Part shown: in pieces, positions 37,829 through 46,947 of the stretch
How the letters are laid out: every line of letters begins with the position of its first letter
Position numbering within the stretch: the stretch's first letter is position 1
NCBI GenBank assembly: GCA_029218425.1
Contig: JAQXRH010000081.1
Location: forward strand, 1-59,908
DNA: 59,908 nt
Source of the DNA: Bacteroidales bacterium
GTDB taxonomy: Bacteria; Bacteroidota; Bacteroidia; Bacteroidales; Muribaculaceae
Direction: 5' to 3'
Notes under the pieces: generated by a model
What the model saw: only the letters and a program-made list of their open reading frames with translations
Told to the model about the DNA's origin: nothing
Databases searched by the model: none
Program-made: the position numbers and the translations under genes

Positions 37829-39346
37829 ATGAAATCAAAGCTATTATCAATATTTGCAGTAGGAATGTTTGCCGCAATGGCCATGTTCAGCTCTTGCAAT
37901 GATGACACCTCCGACGATACTGAAGTAATCTACGGCAGCACTCAGGTCAAAAGCTTCAAACTGAAAGCTAATACCAATATCCTGTCGGGCCTCGACTCGG
38001 TGTTCTTCTCCATCGACCACACCTCTGCGCAGATTTTCAATGCCGACTCCCTCCCCATGGGCACTCCGCTCAATAAAATGGTAGTGCAGATTACCACCGA
38101 TGGCTGCTCCGTCGTCGAGCTCAACGTGCCTCGCAAGAACGATACCGACACCGTCATCAACTACCTTACCAACTCTACCGACTCCATCGACTTCAGCAAC
38201 GGTCCGGTGCGCTTGCATGTCGTTTCCTACGATGGCAACTCCCAGCGCGATTACACAGTTCGTGTCAACGTCCACACCATGGTGCCCGACTCTCTCTACT
38301 GGGCATCGGCAGCTCGTCGCACTCTCCCCTCGCTATTGGCAATGCCTAAGCAACAGAAAACCGTCAGAACTGCCGACGCTCTCGTCTGCCTCACTTCCGA
38401 CGGCTCTAAATACGATTTCGCCGTTACCGACAATCCTTTCGACGGAGAATGGCTGGTGTCGGAACACAACCTCCCCTTCATCCCCAATGTCGAAAGCCTC
38501 GCAGCCGCTGGCAATACTTTCTATATGCTCGCAGCCGACGGAACTCTCTACACCTCGCCCGACACCAAGGCATGGTCGTCGACCGGCGAAAAGTGGTGCC
38601 ATATCTACGGCGCTTTCGGCGACAAAATCCTCGGATTGAAGAATACCGATGCCGGATATGTCACCGTCACCTATCCCCCCTCTACCGAGGCTGCGGCCCC
38701 CGACAAGTTCCCCGTCGCTGCTACCGGGCAGCTCAAGGAAATATCTTCAGCATGGACCTCCAAAAAACAGGTAGTAATGCTCGGCGGTATCACTGCCGAC
38801 GGCTCCTTGACAAATGCCCTCTGGGGATTCGACGGCGACAAGTGGGCGCGCATCTCCGATAAGTTCCCCAAACCTATCGCCAATGTCGCTATTTTCGACT
38901 ACCGCATCTCACACACCGACACCATCTCGTGGGCGCCTACGCAGTCCGATGTGCTCATCGCAATGCTGGGCGAGACCCACGGCAAACTCAACGATAAGGT
39001 CTACGTGTCGCGCAACGCCGGACTCGACTGGAAGGAGGGCGACGACTTAGTGCAGCTCCCATCCTACATCACGCCACGCCACTCGGCGCAAGCCCTCGTG
39101 TGGAGCACAACGGCTACATCGGCGCGCTCCTCGGCCTGTCAATGGGCTGAATATCAACCCAAACCGCTGCCTCGCTGGTGGGTGCCGGCTCAGCCATTCT
39201 TGCCTCAATCGCGTGCCGACCAGCCTATCACCCAGTGGGACGTGCCATATATCTACCTCTTTGGCGGATATGACTCCGATGGTAACCTCAAAAACGAGCT
39301 ATGGCGCGGAGTACTCAACCGCCTGACTTTCAAGCCGCGAGAATAA
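37829..39346 (+). CDS. DUF6242 family lipoprotein
   Basis: A 505-residue lipoprotein with lipobox FSSC (lipid Cys23) directly followed by acidic residues (NDDTSDD), which in this phylum favours display on the cell surface. The N-terminal ~140 residues look like a beta-sandwich domain (VKSFKLKANTNILSGLDSVFFSID... RDYTVRVNVHT); the rest resembles a propeller with repeated blades (DGTLYTSPDTKAWSS, VMLGGITADGSLTNALWGFDGDKW, YLFGGYDSDGNLKNELWRGVLNRLTF). The position before DUF6089 and uppS is conserved in Bacteroidales as I recall. Function unknown. Confidence 0.85.
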   Translation: MKSKLLSIFAVGMFAAMAMFSSCNDDTSDDTEVIYGSTQVKSFKLKANTNILSGLDSVFFSIDHTSAQIFNADSLPMGTPLNKMVVQITTDGCSVVELNVPRKNDTDTVINYLTNSTDSIDFSNGPVRLHVVSYDGNSQRDYTVRVNVHTMVPDSLYWASAARRTLPSLLAMPKQQKTVRTADALVCLTSDGSKYDFAVTDNPFDGEWLVSEHNLPFIPNVESLAAAGNTFYMLAADGTLYTSPDTKAWSSTGEKWCHIYGAFGDKILGLKNTDAGYVTVTYPPSTEAAAPDKFPVAATGQLKEISSAWTSKKQVVMLGGITADGSLTNALWGFDGDKWARISDKFPKPIANVAIFDYRISHTDTISWAPTQSDVLIAMLGETHGKLNDKVYVSRNAGLDWKEGDDLVQLPSYITPRHSAQALVWSTTATSARSSACQWAEYQPKPLPRWWVPAQPFLPQSRADQPITQWDVPYIYLFGGYDSDGNLKNELWRGVLNRLTFKPRE

Positions 39347-39521
39347 TCTCCTCGGCCTTTGCCGATAACTCTCACATCAGCAACAGACTCCCCAAAAAAT
39401 CTCATTCAATAACCTCTCCAACAGCATAATCCCTTCCTTCACTACAGTAATAACTCTAAAACAACAGCAATCTAAGAGTATAGCAATTTCGCTCACTCTT
39501 TCTCTAACAATAAAGTAATCG

Positions 39522-39530
39522 CCCCCCCCC
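39522..39530 (+). repeat. Homopolymer of nine C before DUF6089 gene
   Basis: Nine consecutive C lie 6 bases upstream of the ATG at 39537, in the region where ribosome recruitment occurs. Such runs can change length by slippage. Confidence 0.8.
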
Positions 39531-39536
39531 TTGACT

Positions 39537-40223
39537 ATGAAAAAGTTAATCGCTCTGATAATGACTGTATTTGCCTTGGTGGCGATGCCTATTAAGGCGT
39601 CGGCGCAGGAGGAGACTTACAAGTTCGACCTCGGAGTGCAACTGGGCATGGACGGTTACCTCGGCGATGTCAACGAAAGTAGCATCTTCGCCAACCCCGG
39701 CCTTTCTGCCGGCCTCTCTTTCCGATACCTCCCCGACGTACGTTGGGCTATCCGTGGCGTTTTCAACTACTTCAGCCTCAGTGGCGACTCCTCAAAATAC
39801 GACAACGTGTTTCCCGCCGGACAAACCTACAGCTTCAATTCCAAAGCCTACGACCTCGGCGCTCGCGTCGAATTCAACTTCTTCGGCTACGGCATCGGCG
39901 AGACATATAAGCATCTGCGCCGCTGGAGCCCCTATCTCGCCCTCGGCCTCGGATTTACCTACTCCACATGCGATGGCATTAACGCCTTCGCCCCCAACAT
40001 CCCGATGGCCATCGGCGTCAAATATAAACTTAAAGAAAGATGGAATCTCGGCGTTGAGTTCTCCATGACCAAAGTCTTTGGCGACAAAGTCGATGGCGAG
40101 CTCTCCGACCTCTATATGATAGAAAGCTCGTTCCTGAAAAACACCGATTGGTATTCCAACATCTCGGTGTCAATAAGCTACGAGTTTGGTAAACGGTGCG
40201 TAACCTGCCATTATGTTGATTGA
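39537..40223 (+). CDS. DUF6089 family outer-membrane beta-barrel protein
   Basis: A 228-residue protein with a signal peptide (MKKLIALIMTVFALVAMPIKASAQ) and an eight-strand-type beta-barrel pattern of alternating aromatic and polar residues (YKFDLGVQLGMDGYLGDVNES, RWSPYLALGLGFTYST, WYSNISVSISYEFG). The ATG at 39537 is chosen over a TTG two codons earlier. It lies between the DUF6242 lipoprotein and uppS, in the bamA cluster; a role in envelope assembly is possible but not shown. Confidence 0.87.
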   Translation: MKKLIALIMTVFALVAMPIKASAQEETYKFDLGVQLGMDGYLGDVNESSIFANPGLSAGLSFRYLPDVRWAIRGVFNYFSLSGDSSKYDNVFPAGQTYSFNSKAYDLGARVEFNFFGYGIGETYKHLRRWSPYLALGLGFTYSTCDGINAFAPNIPMAIGVKYKLKERWNLGVEFSMTKVFGDKVDGELSDLYMIESSFLKNTDWYSNISVSISYEFGKRCVTCHYVD

Positions 40224-40267
40224 CAGATTTATGACGCATAATTATTGATAACAGTCACTGACACTTT

Positions 40268-41056
40268 ATGATGCAGCAAGTAGATACATCACATATCGAC
40301 AAAGAGCGGGTGCCCGAGCATGTCGCTATCATCATGGACGGTAACGGCCGCTGGGCTCAGGCTCGCGGTCTGGAACGCTCCGCCGGCCATGTCGAAGGCG
40401 TCAATACCGTGCGCCGCATCACCGAGATTGCCTCTGAAATTGGCGTCAAATACCTCACTCTCTACACTTTCTCCACCGAGAACTGGAACCGTCCCGCCGA
40501 TGAGGTCAACTTGCTTATGCATCTTATCGTCACTGCCTTGGAGCGGGAAACTCCCGACCTCATTCGCAACAACGTCAGGCTATCCATGATTGGCGACATG
40601 GACCGCTTGCCCGATTTCGCCGCTCAACGCTTGCAACGTTGCTTTGCCGACACTGCTCACTGCACCGGCCTCAACCTCATCTTGGCTTTGAGCTACTCGG
40701 CCCGTTGGGAGATAACTCGCGCTGTCCGCGACATAGCTCGCGAAGTCTTAGCCGGCGACATCCTCGCCGACGATATCTCCGACATCACTGTCGCCGACCA
40801 CCTAGCCACTGCCGGCATCCCCGACCCCGATTTGCTCATCCGCACCGGTGGCGACTTCCGCATCAGCAACTTCCTCCTCTGGCAGTTGTCCTACGCCGAA
40901 ATTTTCATAACCAACCATTTCTGGCCCGACTTCTCCAAGCAGGACTTCGTCGACTGCATTGTCAGCTTTCAGGGCCGCCAACGCCGTTTCGGCCTTACTG
41001 CCGAGCAACTTTTATCCACCGACAATTTAGTTTCTAATAATCATCAGCAATCTTAA
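40268..41056 (+). CDS. uppS: Isoprenyl transferase (undecaprenyl diphosphate synthase)
   Basis: Makes the C55 lipid carrier for peptidoglycan and surface polysaccharides by cis-condensation of isopentenyl diphosphate. The 262-residue protein has the catalytic VAIIMDGNGRWAQARG (Asp, Asn, Arg), LTLYTFSTENWNRP, and near the C-terminus RTGGDFRISNFLLWQLSYAEI with the conserved Glu. Family members usually read GGExRISNF; here the residue after GG is Asp. bamA follows after 46 bases. Confidence 0.95.
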   Translation: MMQQVDTSHIDKERVPEHVAIIMDGNGRWAQARGLERSAGHVEGVNTVRRITEIASEIGVKYLTLYTFSTENWNRPADEVNLLMHLIVTALERETPDLIRNNVRLSMIGDMDRLPDFAAQRLQRCFADTAHCTGLNLILALSYSARWEITRAVRDIAREVLAGDILADDISDITVADHLATAGIPDPDLLIRTGGDFRISNFLLWQLSYAEIFITNHFWPDFSKQDFVDCIVSFQGRQRRFGLTAEQLLSTDNLVSNNHQQS

Positions 41057-41102
41057 TAGCGAGTGATTGCATGCCACATAACCCGATTTATCACATAAGA
41101 TT

Positions 41103-43721
41103 ATGAGATATAAACTGTTAATCATATTTTTGGCGGCTGTTTTCATAGCCGGAAGCCTCAACGCTCAAGAGCCTGTCGACACTATATATCAGCCTCAGAT
41201 TAGCTATTCGGGTGTGCCTCGCACCTACGAAATTGCCGGCATCGAAGTCACTGGCGCCGACAACTACGAGCCGAGTACAATCATCGGGTACACCGGCTTG
41301 CGCATCGGCCAGAAAATCGAAATCCCCGGCAACGACGCTACGTCGGCCGTTAAACGCCTGATGCGGCAGCAGCTCTTCGCGCAGACCCAGCTCAAAGTCG
41401 ACAAAATTGCCGGCGATAAAGTGTGGCTCGAAATCGCTATCCGCACTCAGCCTCGCATCTCGCAAGTCAACTACCTCGGCATGAAGAAAGGCGAACGCGA
41501 GGACTTGCAGGAACGTCTCCAATTGGTCAAAGGCAACCCTATTACACCCAACATCTCCAACCGCGCCAAGACCATCGTGAAAAAATACTTCGACGAAAAA
41601 GGCTACGGTAACGCCTCGGTGTCTATCTCTCAGCGCCCCGACCTGTCGGAAGAAAACCATGTCATCGTCGACATCATCGTCGACAAGCACGACAAAGTTA
41701 AAGTACACAAAATCTACATCGACGGCAACGAGGTGATGAGCGACAACCAGTTGCAGCGCGTCATGAAAAAAACCAACGAAAAAGGCAAGCTCCTCAACAT
41801 CTTCCGCCAGAAAAAATTCGTTGAACAGGACTATCAGGACGACCTCAACCGCATCATCGAAAAATACAACGAAAAAGGCTACCGCGACGCCAAAATTTTG
41901 GCCGACTCCGTGGTCCCCTACGACGATAAGACCGTCGACGTTTACATATCCCTCACCGAAGGCAAAAAATACTATATCAGCGATATAAAATGGGTGGGCA
42001 ATACCGTTTATCCCACCGATTGGCTCAACAATGTGCTCGGCATTGAACCGGGTGCCGTCTACAACCAGAAGCTCCTCAACAAGCGCATGAAGGACGACGA
42101 CGACGCCGTGGCCAATTTCTACATGGACAACGGTTACCTCTTCTATCAGCTCGTCCCCGTAGAGAAAAACGTGCATGGCGACTCTATCGACTTGGAGCTT
42201 CGCATGTTTGAAGGCCCGCAGGCTCGCATCAACAAGGTGGTAATCAACGGCAACGACCGACTTTATGAAAAGGTGATACGCCGCGAATTGCGCGTGCGGC
42301 CCGGTCAGCTGTTCAGCAAAAACGACTTGATGCGTTCAGCTCGTGAAATCGCTCAGACAGGCCACTTCAACCCCGAGACCATGGACATTCGCCCCGAGCC
42401 CAACGAGGAAAACGGTACGGTCGACATCATCTTCAACCTCGAATCTAAGGCCAACGACCAAATAGAATTTTCGCTCGGTTGGGGTCAGACCGGTATCATC
42501 GGAAAGCTGGCTCTGAAATTCACCAACTTCTCCATCAAAAACCTCTTCCAACCCGACTCCTATAAAGGTTTGATACCTCAGGGCGAGGGCCAGACTTTCA
42601 CCATCAGCGCCCAAACCAACGCCCGTTACTACCAAGCCTACTCGGTGTCGTTCCTCGACCCCTGGTTCGGAGGCAAACGCCCCAACTCTTTGTCGGTTTC
42701 AGCCTACTACAGCCGTCAGACCGGCGTCAACTCCAACTACTACAACAGCAACTGGTACAACCCCTACGGTTATGGCTACGGCTACGGATATGGCTCGAGC
42801 TACAACTACAACGACTACTACCAAAGCTCCATCCAAAATGCCTACGACCCCAACAAGCTCTTGCAGATGGCGGGCTTCACGGTGGGCTTCGGTAAGCGCC
42901 TGAGCTGGCCCGACGACTATTTTACTTTCACCACCGAGCTATCCTACAACTGGTATTACCTCAAGAACTGGGACTACCTCTACTATATGAACAACGGTAC
43001 GTCCAATGCCCTCGTCTTAGGCCTCACCCTGGCTCGTAACTCTATCGACAACCCGCTTTACACCCGCCGTGGCTCTACCTTCTCGATCAACCTGCAGCTC
43101 ACCCCGCCGGCTTCCCTCTTCAGCGGCAAAAAGGACTGGGAAGCTCTGTCGAAAGCCAACACCACCGAGTCGAAAAAGGAAATGTACCGCTGGATTGAAT
43201 ACTGGAAATTGCGCTTCAAATCGCGTACCTACACTGCGCTTACCAACCACGATACCTACACTCTGGTGCTCATGACACGTGCCGACTTCGGTTTGCTCGG
43301 AAGCTACAACAAATGGTTGAAATCGCCGTTTGAAACATTCTATGTGGGCGGCGACGGCATGTCGGGTGGATATACCTACGCTACCGAGACCATTGGCTTG
43401 CGCGGTTACGACAACGGCGACCTCACTCCCTGGGGGCAAGAAGGCTATGCCTACACCCGCATGGGCGTGGAGCTCCACTTCCCATTCCTGTTGCAACCTA
43501 CCACCACTATCTACGGCTTAGGCTTCGTGGAAGGCGGTAATGCCTGGACCTCCGTCAAAAACTTCTCCCCATTCGACCTCAAACGCTCTGCCGGCCTCGG
43601 CATTCGTATCTTTCTCCCCATGGTGGGCATGATGGGTATCGACTGGGCTTACGGTTTCGACAAGGTCCGCGGCCTTAAGGGCGGTAGCCACTTCCACTTC
43701 ATCCTCGGTCAGGAGTTCTAA
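41103..43721 (+). CDS. bamA: Outer-membrane protein assembly factor BamA
   Basis: An 872-residue protein that folds and inserts outer-membrane barrels. A signal peptide (1-21) is followed by five POTRA domains (about 45-430; YEIAGIEVTGADNYEPSTIIGYTGLRIGQKI is the first, ISDIKWVGNTVYPTDWLNNVLGIEPG is typical of the fourth) and a 16-strand barrel ending in HFHFILGQEF with the terminal aromatic. The barrel contains an unusual Tyr/Gly/Asn-rich stretch near residues 545-575 (NPYGYGYGYGYGSSYNYNDYY), probably an external loop. Two periplasmic chaperone genes follow. Confidence 0.95.
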   Translation: MRYKLLIIFLAAVFIAGSLNAQEPVDTIYQPQISYSGVPRTYEIAGIEVTGADNYEPSTIIGYTGLRIGQKIEIPGNDATSAVKRLMRQQLFAQTQLKVDKIAGDKVWLEIAIRTQPRISQVNYLGMKKGEREDLQERLQLVKGNPITPNISNRAKTIVKKYFDEKGYGNASVSISQRPDLSEENHVIVDIIVDKHDKVKVHKIYIDGNEVMSDNQLQRVMKKTNEKGKLLNIFRQKKFVEQDYQDDLNRIIEKYNEKGYRDAKILADSVVPYDDKTVDVYISLTEGKKYYISDIKWVGNTVYPTDWLNNVLGIEPGAVYNQKLLNKRMKDDDDAVANFYMDNGYLFYQLVPVEKNVHGDSIDLELRMFEGPQARINKVVINGNDRLYEKVIRRELRVRPGQLFSKNDLMRSAREIAQTGHFNPETMDIRPEPNEENGTVDIIFNLESKANDQIEFSLGWGQTGIIGKLALKFTNFSIKNLFQPDSYKGLIPQGEGQTFTISAQTNARYYQAYSVSFLDPWFGGKRPNSLSVSAYYSRQTGVNSNYYNSNWYNPYGYGYGYGYGSSYNYNDYYQSSIQNAYDPNKLLQMAGFTVGFGKRLSWPDDYFTFTTELSYNWYYLKNWDYLYYMNNGTSNALVLGLTLARNSIDNPLYTRRGSTFSINLQLTPPASLFSGKKDWEALSKANTTESKKEMYRWIEYWKLRFKSRTYTALTNHDTYTLVLMTRADFGLLGSYNKWLKSPFETFYVGGDGMSGGYTYATETIGLRGYDNGDLTPWGQEGYAYTRMGVELHFPFLLQPTTTIYGLGFVEGGNAWTSVKNFSPFDLKRSAGLGIRIFLPMVGMMGIDWAYGFDKVRGLKGGSHFHFILGQEF

Positions 43722-43831
43722 TGGAATTGGAAATCTGGAATTAGACTTTTGACATTAGGATTTTCCCCTGTTTGCCGACCTCTAATTGCCGATTAACATT
43801 ATTTAAAAAGTGTAATTTAAAACTTTATGCG

Positions 43832-43839
43832 TATATTTG
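43832..43839 (+). promoter_or_regulatory. -7 box before the ompH pair
   Basis: TATATTTG, a full TAnnTTTG match, 88 bases before the first ompH gene, which is separated from bamA by 206 bases. Confidence 0.5.
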
Positions 43840-43927
43840 TGTCATATATGCAAAGCGTTAATAAATAACCAATGGCTATTAACCGATTAACCACACGGAT
43901 CTATTAGCCGAAAACACAGAAAACGAA

Positions 43928-44443
43928 ATGAAAAAAATATTCATTACTCTGATGATGATGGTCGGCATCGCCGTCGCTTCTCACGCCCAGAAGTTCGCGC
44001 TCGTGGATATGGAGTACATCCTGAAGAACATCCCGTCATACGAAATGGCCAATGAGCAGCTCAACCAATTGTCGCAACGCTGGCAGAAGGAGCTCGACGC
44101 CCTCTATCAGGAAGCCGATGCGATGTACAAAAACTATATGTCGGAAAAGGTGTTCCTTACCGACGACCAGATAAAAAAACGCGAAGAGGAAATTGTGGCC
44201 AAAGAGAAAGAAGCCACCGAGCTCAAAGCTAAATATTTCGGCCCCGAAGGCGAATTGTATCAGAAACGCCAGTCGCTCATGAAACCTATCCAGGACGATG
44301 TGTACAACGCTACTAAGAAGGTGGCCGAGGAGCGTGGCTATCAGATGATTATCGACCGCGCCACTTCGTCCGACATCATCTTCGCATCTCCTCGCATCGA
44401 CGTCAGCAACGAAGTGCTCAACAAACTGGGCTACGGCAAGTAG
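43928..44443 (+). CDS. OmpH/Skp family periplasmic chaperone, first copy
   Basis: A 171-residue protein with a signal peptide (MKKIFITLMMMVGIAVASHAQ) followed by the family start KFALVDMEYILKNIPSYEMANEQLNQLSQRWQKELDALYQEADAMYKNYMSEK. The middle is a long charged coiled coil that forms the Skp tentacles. It keeps unfolded outer-membrane proteins soluble for BamA, encoded just upstream. Confidence 0.94.
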   Translation: MKKIFITLMMMVGIAVASHAQKFALVDMEYILKNIPSYEMANEQLNQLSQRWQKELDALYQEADAMYKNYMSEKVFLTDDQIKKREEEIVAKEKEATELKAKYFGPEGELYQKRQSLMKPIQDDVYNATKKVAEERGYQMIIDRATSSDIIFASPRIDVSNEVLNKLGYGK

Positions 44444-44507
44444 CAGGTACATTGCCGCCGTGCGATAATGGAAAAAGATAATTAATAACCAAAAACATAA
44501 ACTTGTA

Positions 44508-45008
44508 ATGATTAAGAAACTTGTTCTTGCAGCGCTTGTAGCGTTGCCCATGAGCGTAGCAGCTCAGAAATTTGGCGTAGTATCAGCTGAAGAAATCTTC
44601 TCGGCAATGCCCGAGGCCAATGAAATTCAGGTCAAACTCGGCGAAGCTTCCAAGCAATATGAAGATGAATATGCCAAGCTCCAAGAGGAGATGAATAAGA
44701 AAGTATCGGAATACCAAGCTATGGTCGAAGATGCCAACACTCCCCAATCGATTAAGGACCGCCGCTTGCAGGAAGTGCAGGAGATGGATAAAAAAGCTCA
44801 GCAATTCATCCAGACTGCCCAGCAGGACCTCCAGCGTCAGCAGGCCCAGTTGATGCAACCCGTGCATGATAAGCTCCTCAACGCCATCAAAACCGTAGGC
44901 GCAGCACAAAACCTCGTAATGATATTCCCCGCCGAAGTCCCCGTCTACGTGTCAACCGAAGTGGTGGATGTAACACCCCTCGTCAAAGCCGAACTCGGCA
45001 TCAAGTAA
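44508..45008 (+). CDS. OmpH/Skp family periplasmic chaperone, second copy
   Basis: A 166-residue paralogue with a signal peptide (MIKKLVLAALVALPMSVAAQ) and the domain start KFGVVSAEEIFSAMPEANEIQ. The coil is rich in Gln. Paired ompH genes after bamA are normal in the phylum; murI, usually next, is missing here. The stop codon lies at the start of a 36-base tandem repeat. Confidence 0.94.
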   Translation: MIKKLVLAALVALPMSVAAQKFGVVSAEEIFSAMPEANEIQVKLGEASKQYEDEYAKLQEEMNKKVSEYQAMVEDANTPQSIKDRRLQEVQEMDKKAQQFIQTAQQDLQRQQAQLMQPVHDKLLNAIKTVGAAQNLVMIFPAEVPVYVSTEVVDVTPLVKAELGIK

Positions 45009-45107
45009 CCTACCAAGATAGGACATCTCAAAGCATCAAAGCAACCTATCAAGATAGTATATCTCAAAGCACCAAGGTAAGCTACTAAGATAGTATATAG
45101 TCTAAAT
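45007..45107 (+). repeat. 36-base tandem repeat after ompH
   Basis: About 2.8 copies starting at 45007, 45043 and 45079, each beginning AACCTA(C/T)CAAGATAG or close variants. The first copy overlaps the ompH stop codon. Confidence 0.85.
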
Positions 45108-45110
45108 CAT

Positions 45111-45141
45111 AAAAAAAGCGTGGCATAGCCGCGCTTTTTTT
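45111..45141. terminator. Bidirectional Rho-independent terminator
   Basis: A stem of AAAAAAAGCGTGGC (45111-45124) and GCCGCGCTTTTTTT (45128-45141) with a 3-base loop and one G-T pair. It has A-run and T-run on both sides and stands between convergent genes (ompH and the GYF protein). Confidence 0.92.
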
Positions 45142-45203
45142 GTTGAATATGCTTCGCCAACCTGTTAATAACCGGTCAGCTCGGCCTTACTGAATCTCCG
45201 GCA

Positions 45204-46292
45204 TTACTGTATCTCCTCTCCGGCGAATGAATCTCCGGCGCATGTATCTCCGGCGTATGCATCTATGTCGTCAGGTACGACATTTTCTTTGTCACAATTT
45301 CGAATGCTTTCTTTGCTACCGGTCTTTTCGTAGTAAGAGATGATTTCTTGAGCTATTTCACCTATATAAGAGTGTTTAAGTTCTATATTATAAACACGCA
45401 AATTATCACGACCGGGTTTAAATCCGTCTCTATAATAATACTCCACGACAAGAGTGTAATCGCCGTATTCAGGTAGTGTATATGTGGCAGTACTATACTT
45501 ATCTAGGCCTGAAATATCTTTTAATTCTATTATGCTTGATTTTCCATTATAAAAGATTTCCGCCTTAAAATGGTCGAATGATTCAGAATCCACGTCGTAG
45601 TAGAAACTTAAAATGTCGCCCTCTTTTCCATAAAAGCTATATTTCTTGCTATCATCATGTTTTGATGATGTCCAATTTGAAAAAGTTCGGGTTTCTTCTG
45701 AAACGCTATTATTACAGATGTTTTCAATTTTTGAAATGACGCTATTAGCATTGCTTAATTCGTTTTTAGCATTGCTTAATTCGTTTTTAGCATCGCTTAA
45801 TTCGTTTGAGAGCTTGTTCTGGCACATTAACCCTAACACAACTGCGATGACCAATAATGCCAACGTAATAAAAAACGAGATTTTGAAGGCTCGGTTGTTT
45901 TTCTTGGTTTTCTCCGGTTTAGAGGAATCGGCAGTGGTATTGTCGGAGTTTAAATTTTCTTTAGTTTTTTGACCCTCTTGGCTGTATTGCGTCTGTGTTG
46001 CGGCCGATGTAGCTGCAAGATTTGGCATAGCCTCACCCATATGGCTCGATGACATGTCGTTAAGTGGGGCGCCGTTCTGGTGATGGTCCGTTGCTTGTGA
46101 TGGCATCGTAGACGTGGTATGTAAAGACGCAAAATACTCGTCAAGCTCATGTTCTTTGTCGGCGGTAATCCAATTGTCGGTGCCCTCTTTCCATACAAGA
46201 GTTGATGGCGTGATGCCTATTTTTAGCATTTCGTCCTTTTCTATGGGGCCAATTTGTGCACCTTGTGCGTTGATAAAAAAGAATCTTGACAT
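45204..46292 (-). CDS. GYF-domain membrane protein with heptad repeats
   Basis: A 362-residue protein. Residues 3-53 (FFINAQGAQIGPIEKDEMLKI...LVWKEGTDNWITADKEHELDEYF) match the GYF_2 domain (DUF4339), which is thought to bind other proteins in the cytosol. A disordered Ser/Thr/Gln-rich linker leads to one membrane helix (about 136-158). A short coil of 7-residue repeats (LSNAKNE) follows, then a C-terminal region of beta type (about 200-330) outside the membrane, and a tail of 5-residue AGDxx repeats. It is more AT-rich than the neighbours. The nucleotide repeats are exact enough to vary in number. Role unknown. Confidence 0.75.
   Translation of the reverse strand: MSRFFFINAQGAQIGPIEKDEMLKIGITPSTLVWKEGTDNWITADKEHELDEYFASLHTTSTMPSQATDHHQNGAPLNDMSSSHMGEAMPNLAATSAATQTQYSQEGQKTKENLNSDNTTADSSKPEKTKKNNRAFKISFFITLALLVIAVVLGLMCQNKLSNELSDAKNELSNAKNELSNANSVISKIENICNNSVSEETRTFSNWTSSKHDDSKKYSFYGKEGDILSFYYDVDSESFDHFKAEIFYNGKSSIIELKDISGLDKYSTATYTLPEYGDYTLVVEYYYRDGFKPGRDNLRVYNIELKHSYIGEIAQEIISYYEKTGSKESIRNCDKENVVPDDIDAYAGDTCAGDSFAGEEIQ
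45747..45809 (-). repeat. Three 21-base repeats within the GYF-protein gene
   Basis: Units begin at 45747, 45768 and 45789; the first two are identical. Each encodes one heptad of a predicted coiled coil just outside the membrane helix, so copy number changes keep the frame and alter coil length. At about 45225-45255 a second, 15-base repeat encodes the AGDxx units. Confidence 0.88.
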
Positions 46293-46438
46293 TCTTAGAT
46301 AAAAAATTTTAGGTGGTTAAAATCAAATTAAACTATATAAAGCGGGGTTGCAATATCTATTTGTAGTGGTTGGCTTTTCAGCACTTTAGCACTCGTGGGG
46401 CCATGGTATTAGCGGGCGTCGGCGGGTGTCAGTTGGCA

Positions 46439-46936
46439 TCAGTTGGTGATGATGAGGTATTGGCCTTGCATTCCGGGACCGACGCGGTAGTGGCGGAGGG
46501 GGTATCTTTTGGAGGCGGCTTCCCCCTCTACGGCGTTGCCGTAGTTGTCGTAGATGTCGAATACCGAACCGCATTGGGGGCACCGGGCTTTTTGCAGCTC
46601 GGGGTCGACGGTGATGCGTACGTTGCGTTGCACTTCTACGGGGCACGCGAGGTCGTAGGCTTGCGGATTGCCGTGGACGTCAGTGACAAGTAGCACTCCG
46701 CCGAAGCCTGTCTCGGTGAGGGCGGTCCAGGGGAAGTTGGCGGGGGTGCGTGTCTCTTTGATAAAGTATTTGTATTGGCAAGCGCCGGCTATGCCGTGTA
46801 CGTTCCAATCGGCCTGCGAGAGGAATTGGATATATACGGAGTAGGGCGGGATGCGGTCGTCGTCGACGTCCTCACACGAAGCGAAGAGCAACGCAAGGAG
46901 GAGGGGTACAGCGTATTTGAGTTTGAAATTTGGCAT
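46439..46936 (-). CDS. Lipoprotein with Rieske-like domain lacking His ligands
   Basis: A 165-residue lipoprotein with lipobox FASC (lipid Cys21) followed by EDVDDD, suggesting surface display. The C-terminal part (about 75-160) has the look of a Rieske [2Fe-2S] fold: DLACPVE near residue 98, RCPQCGSVFDIYD at 118-130, and a PLRHYRV end. True Rieske sites use CxH and CxxH; here the first His is replaced by Val (C98-P-V) and the second by Cys (C119-x-x-C122), so a standard Rieske cluster is unlikely. The start at 46936 is chosen because the lipobox follows; upstream in-frame codons lie inside argH. Confidence 0.7.
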   Translation of the reverse strand: MPNFKLKYAVPLLLALLFASCEDVDDDRIPPYSVYIQFLSQADWNVHGIAGACQYKYFIKETRTPANFPWTALTETGFGGVLLVTDVHGNPQAYDLACPVEVQRNVRITVDPELQKARCPQCGSVFDIYDNYGNAVEGEAASKRYPLRHYRVGPGMQGQYLIITN

Positions 46937-46947
46937 GGGAGGTGGGA

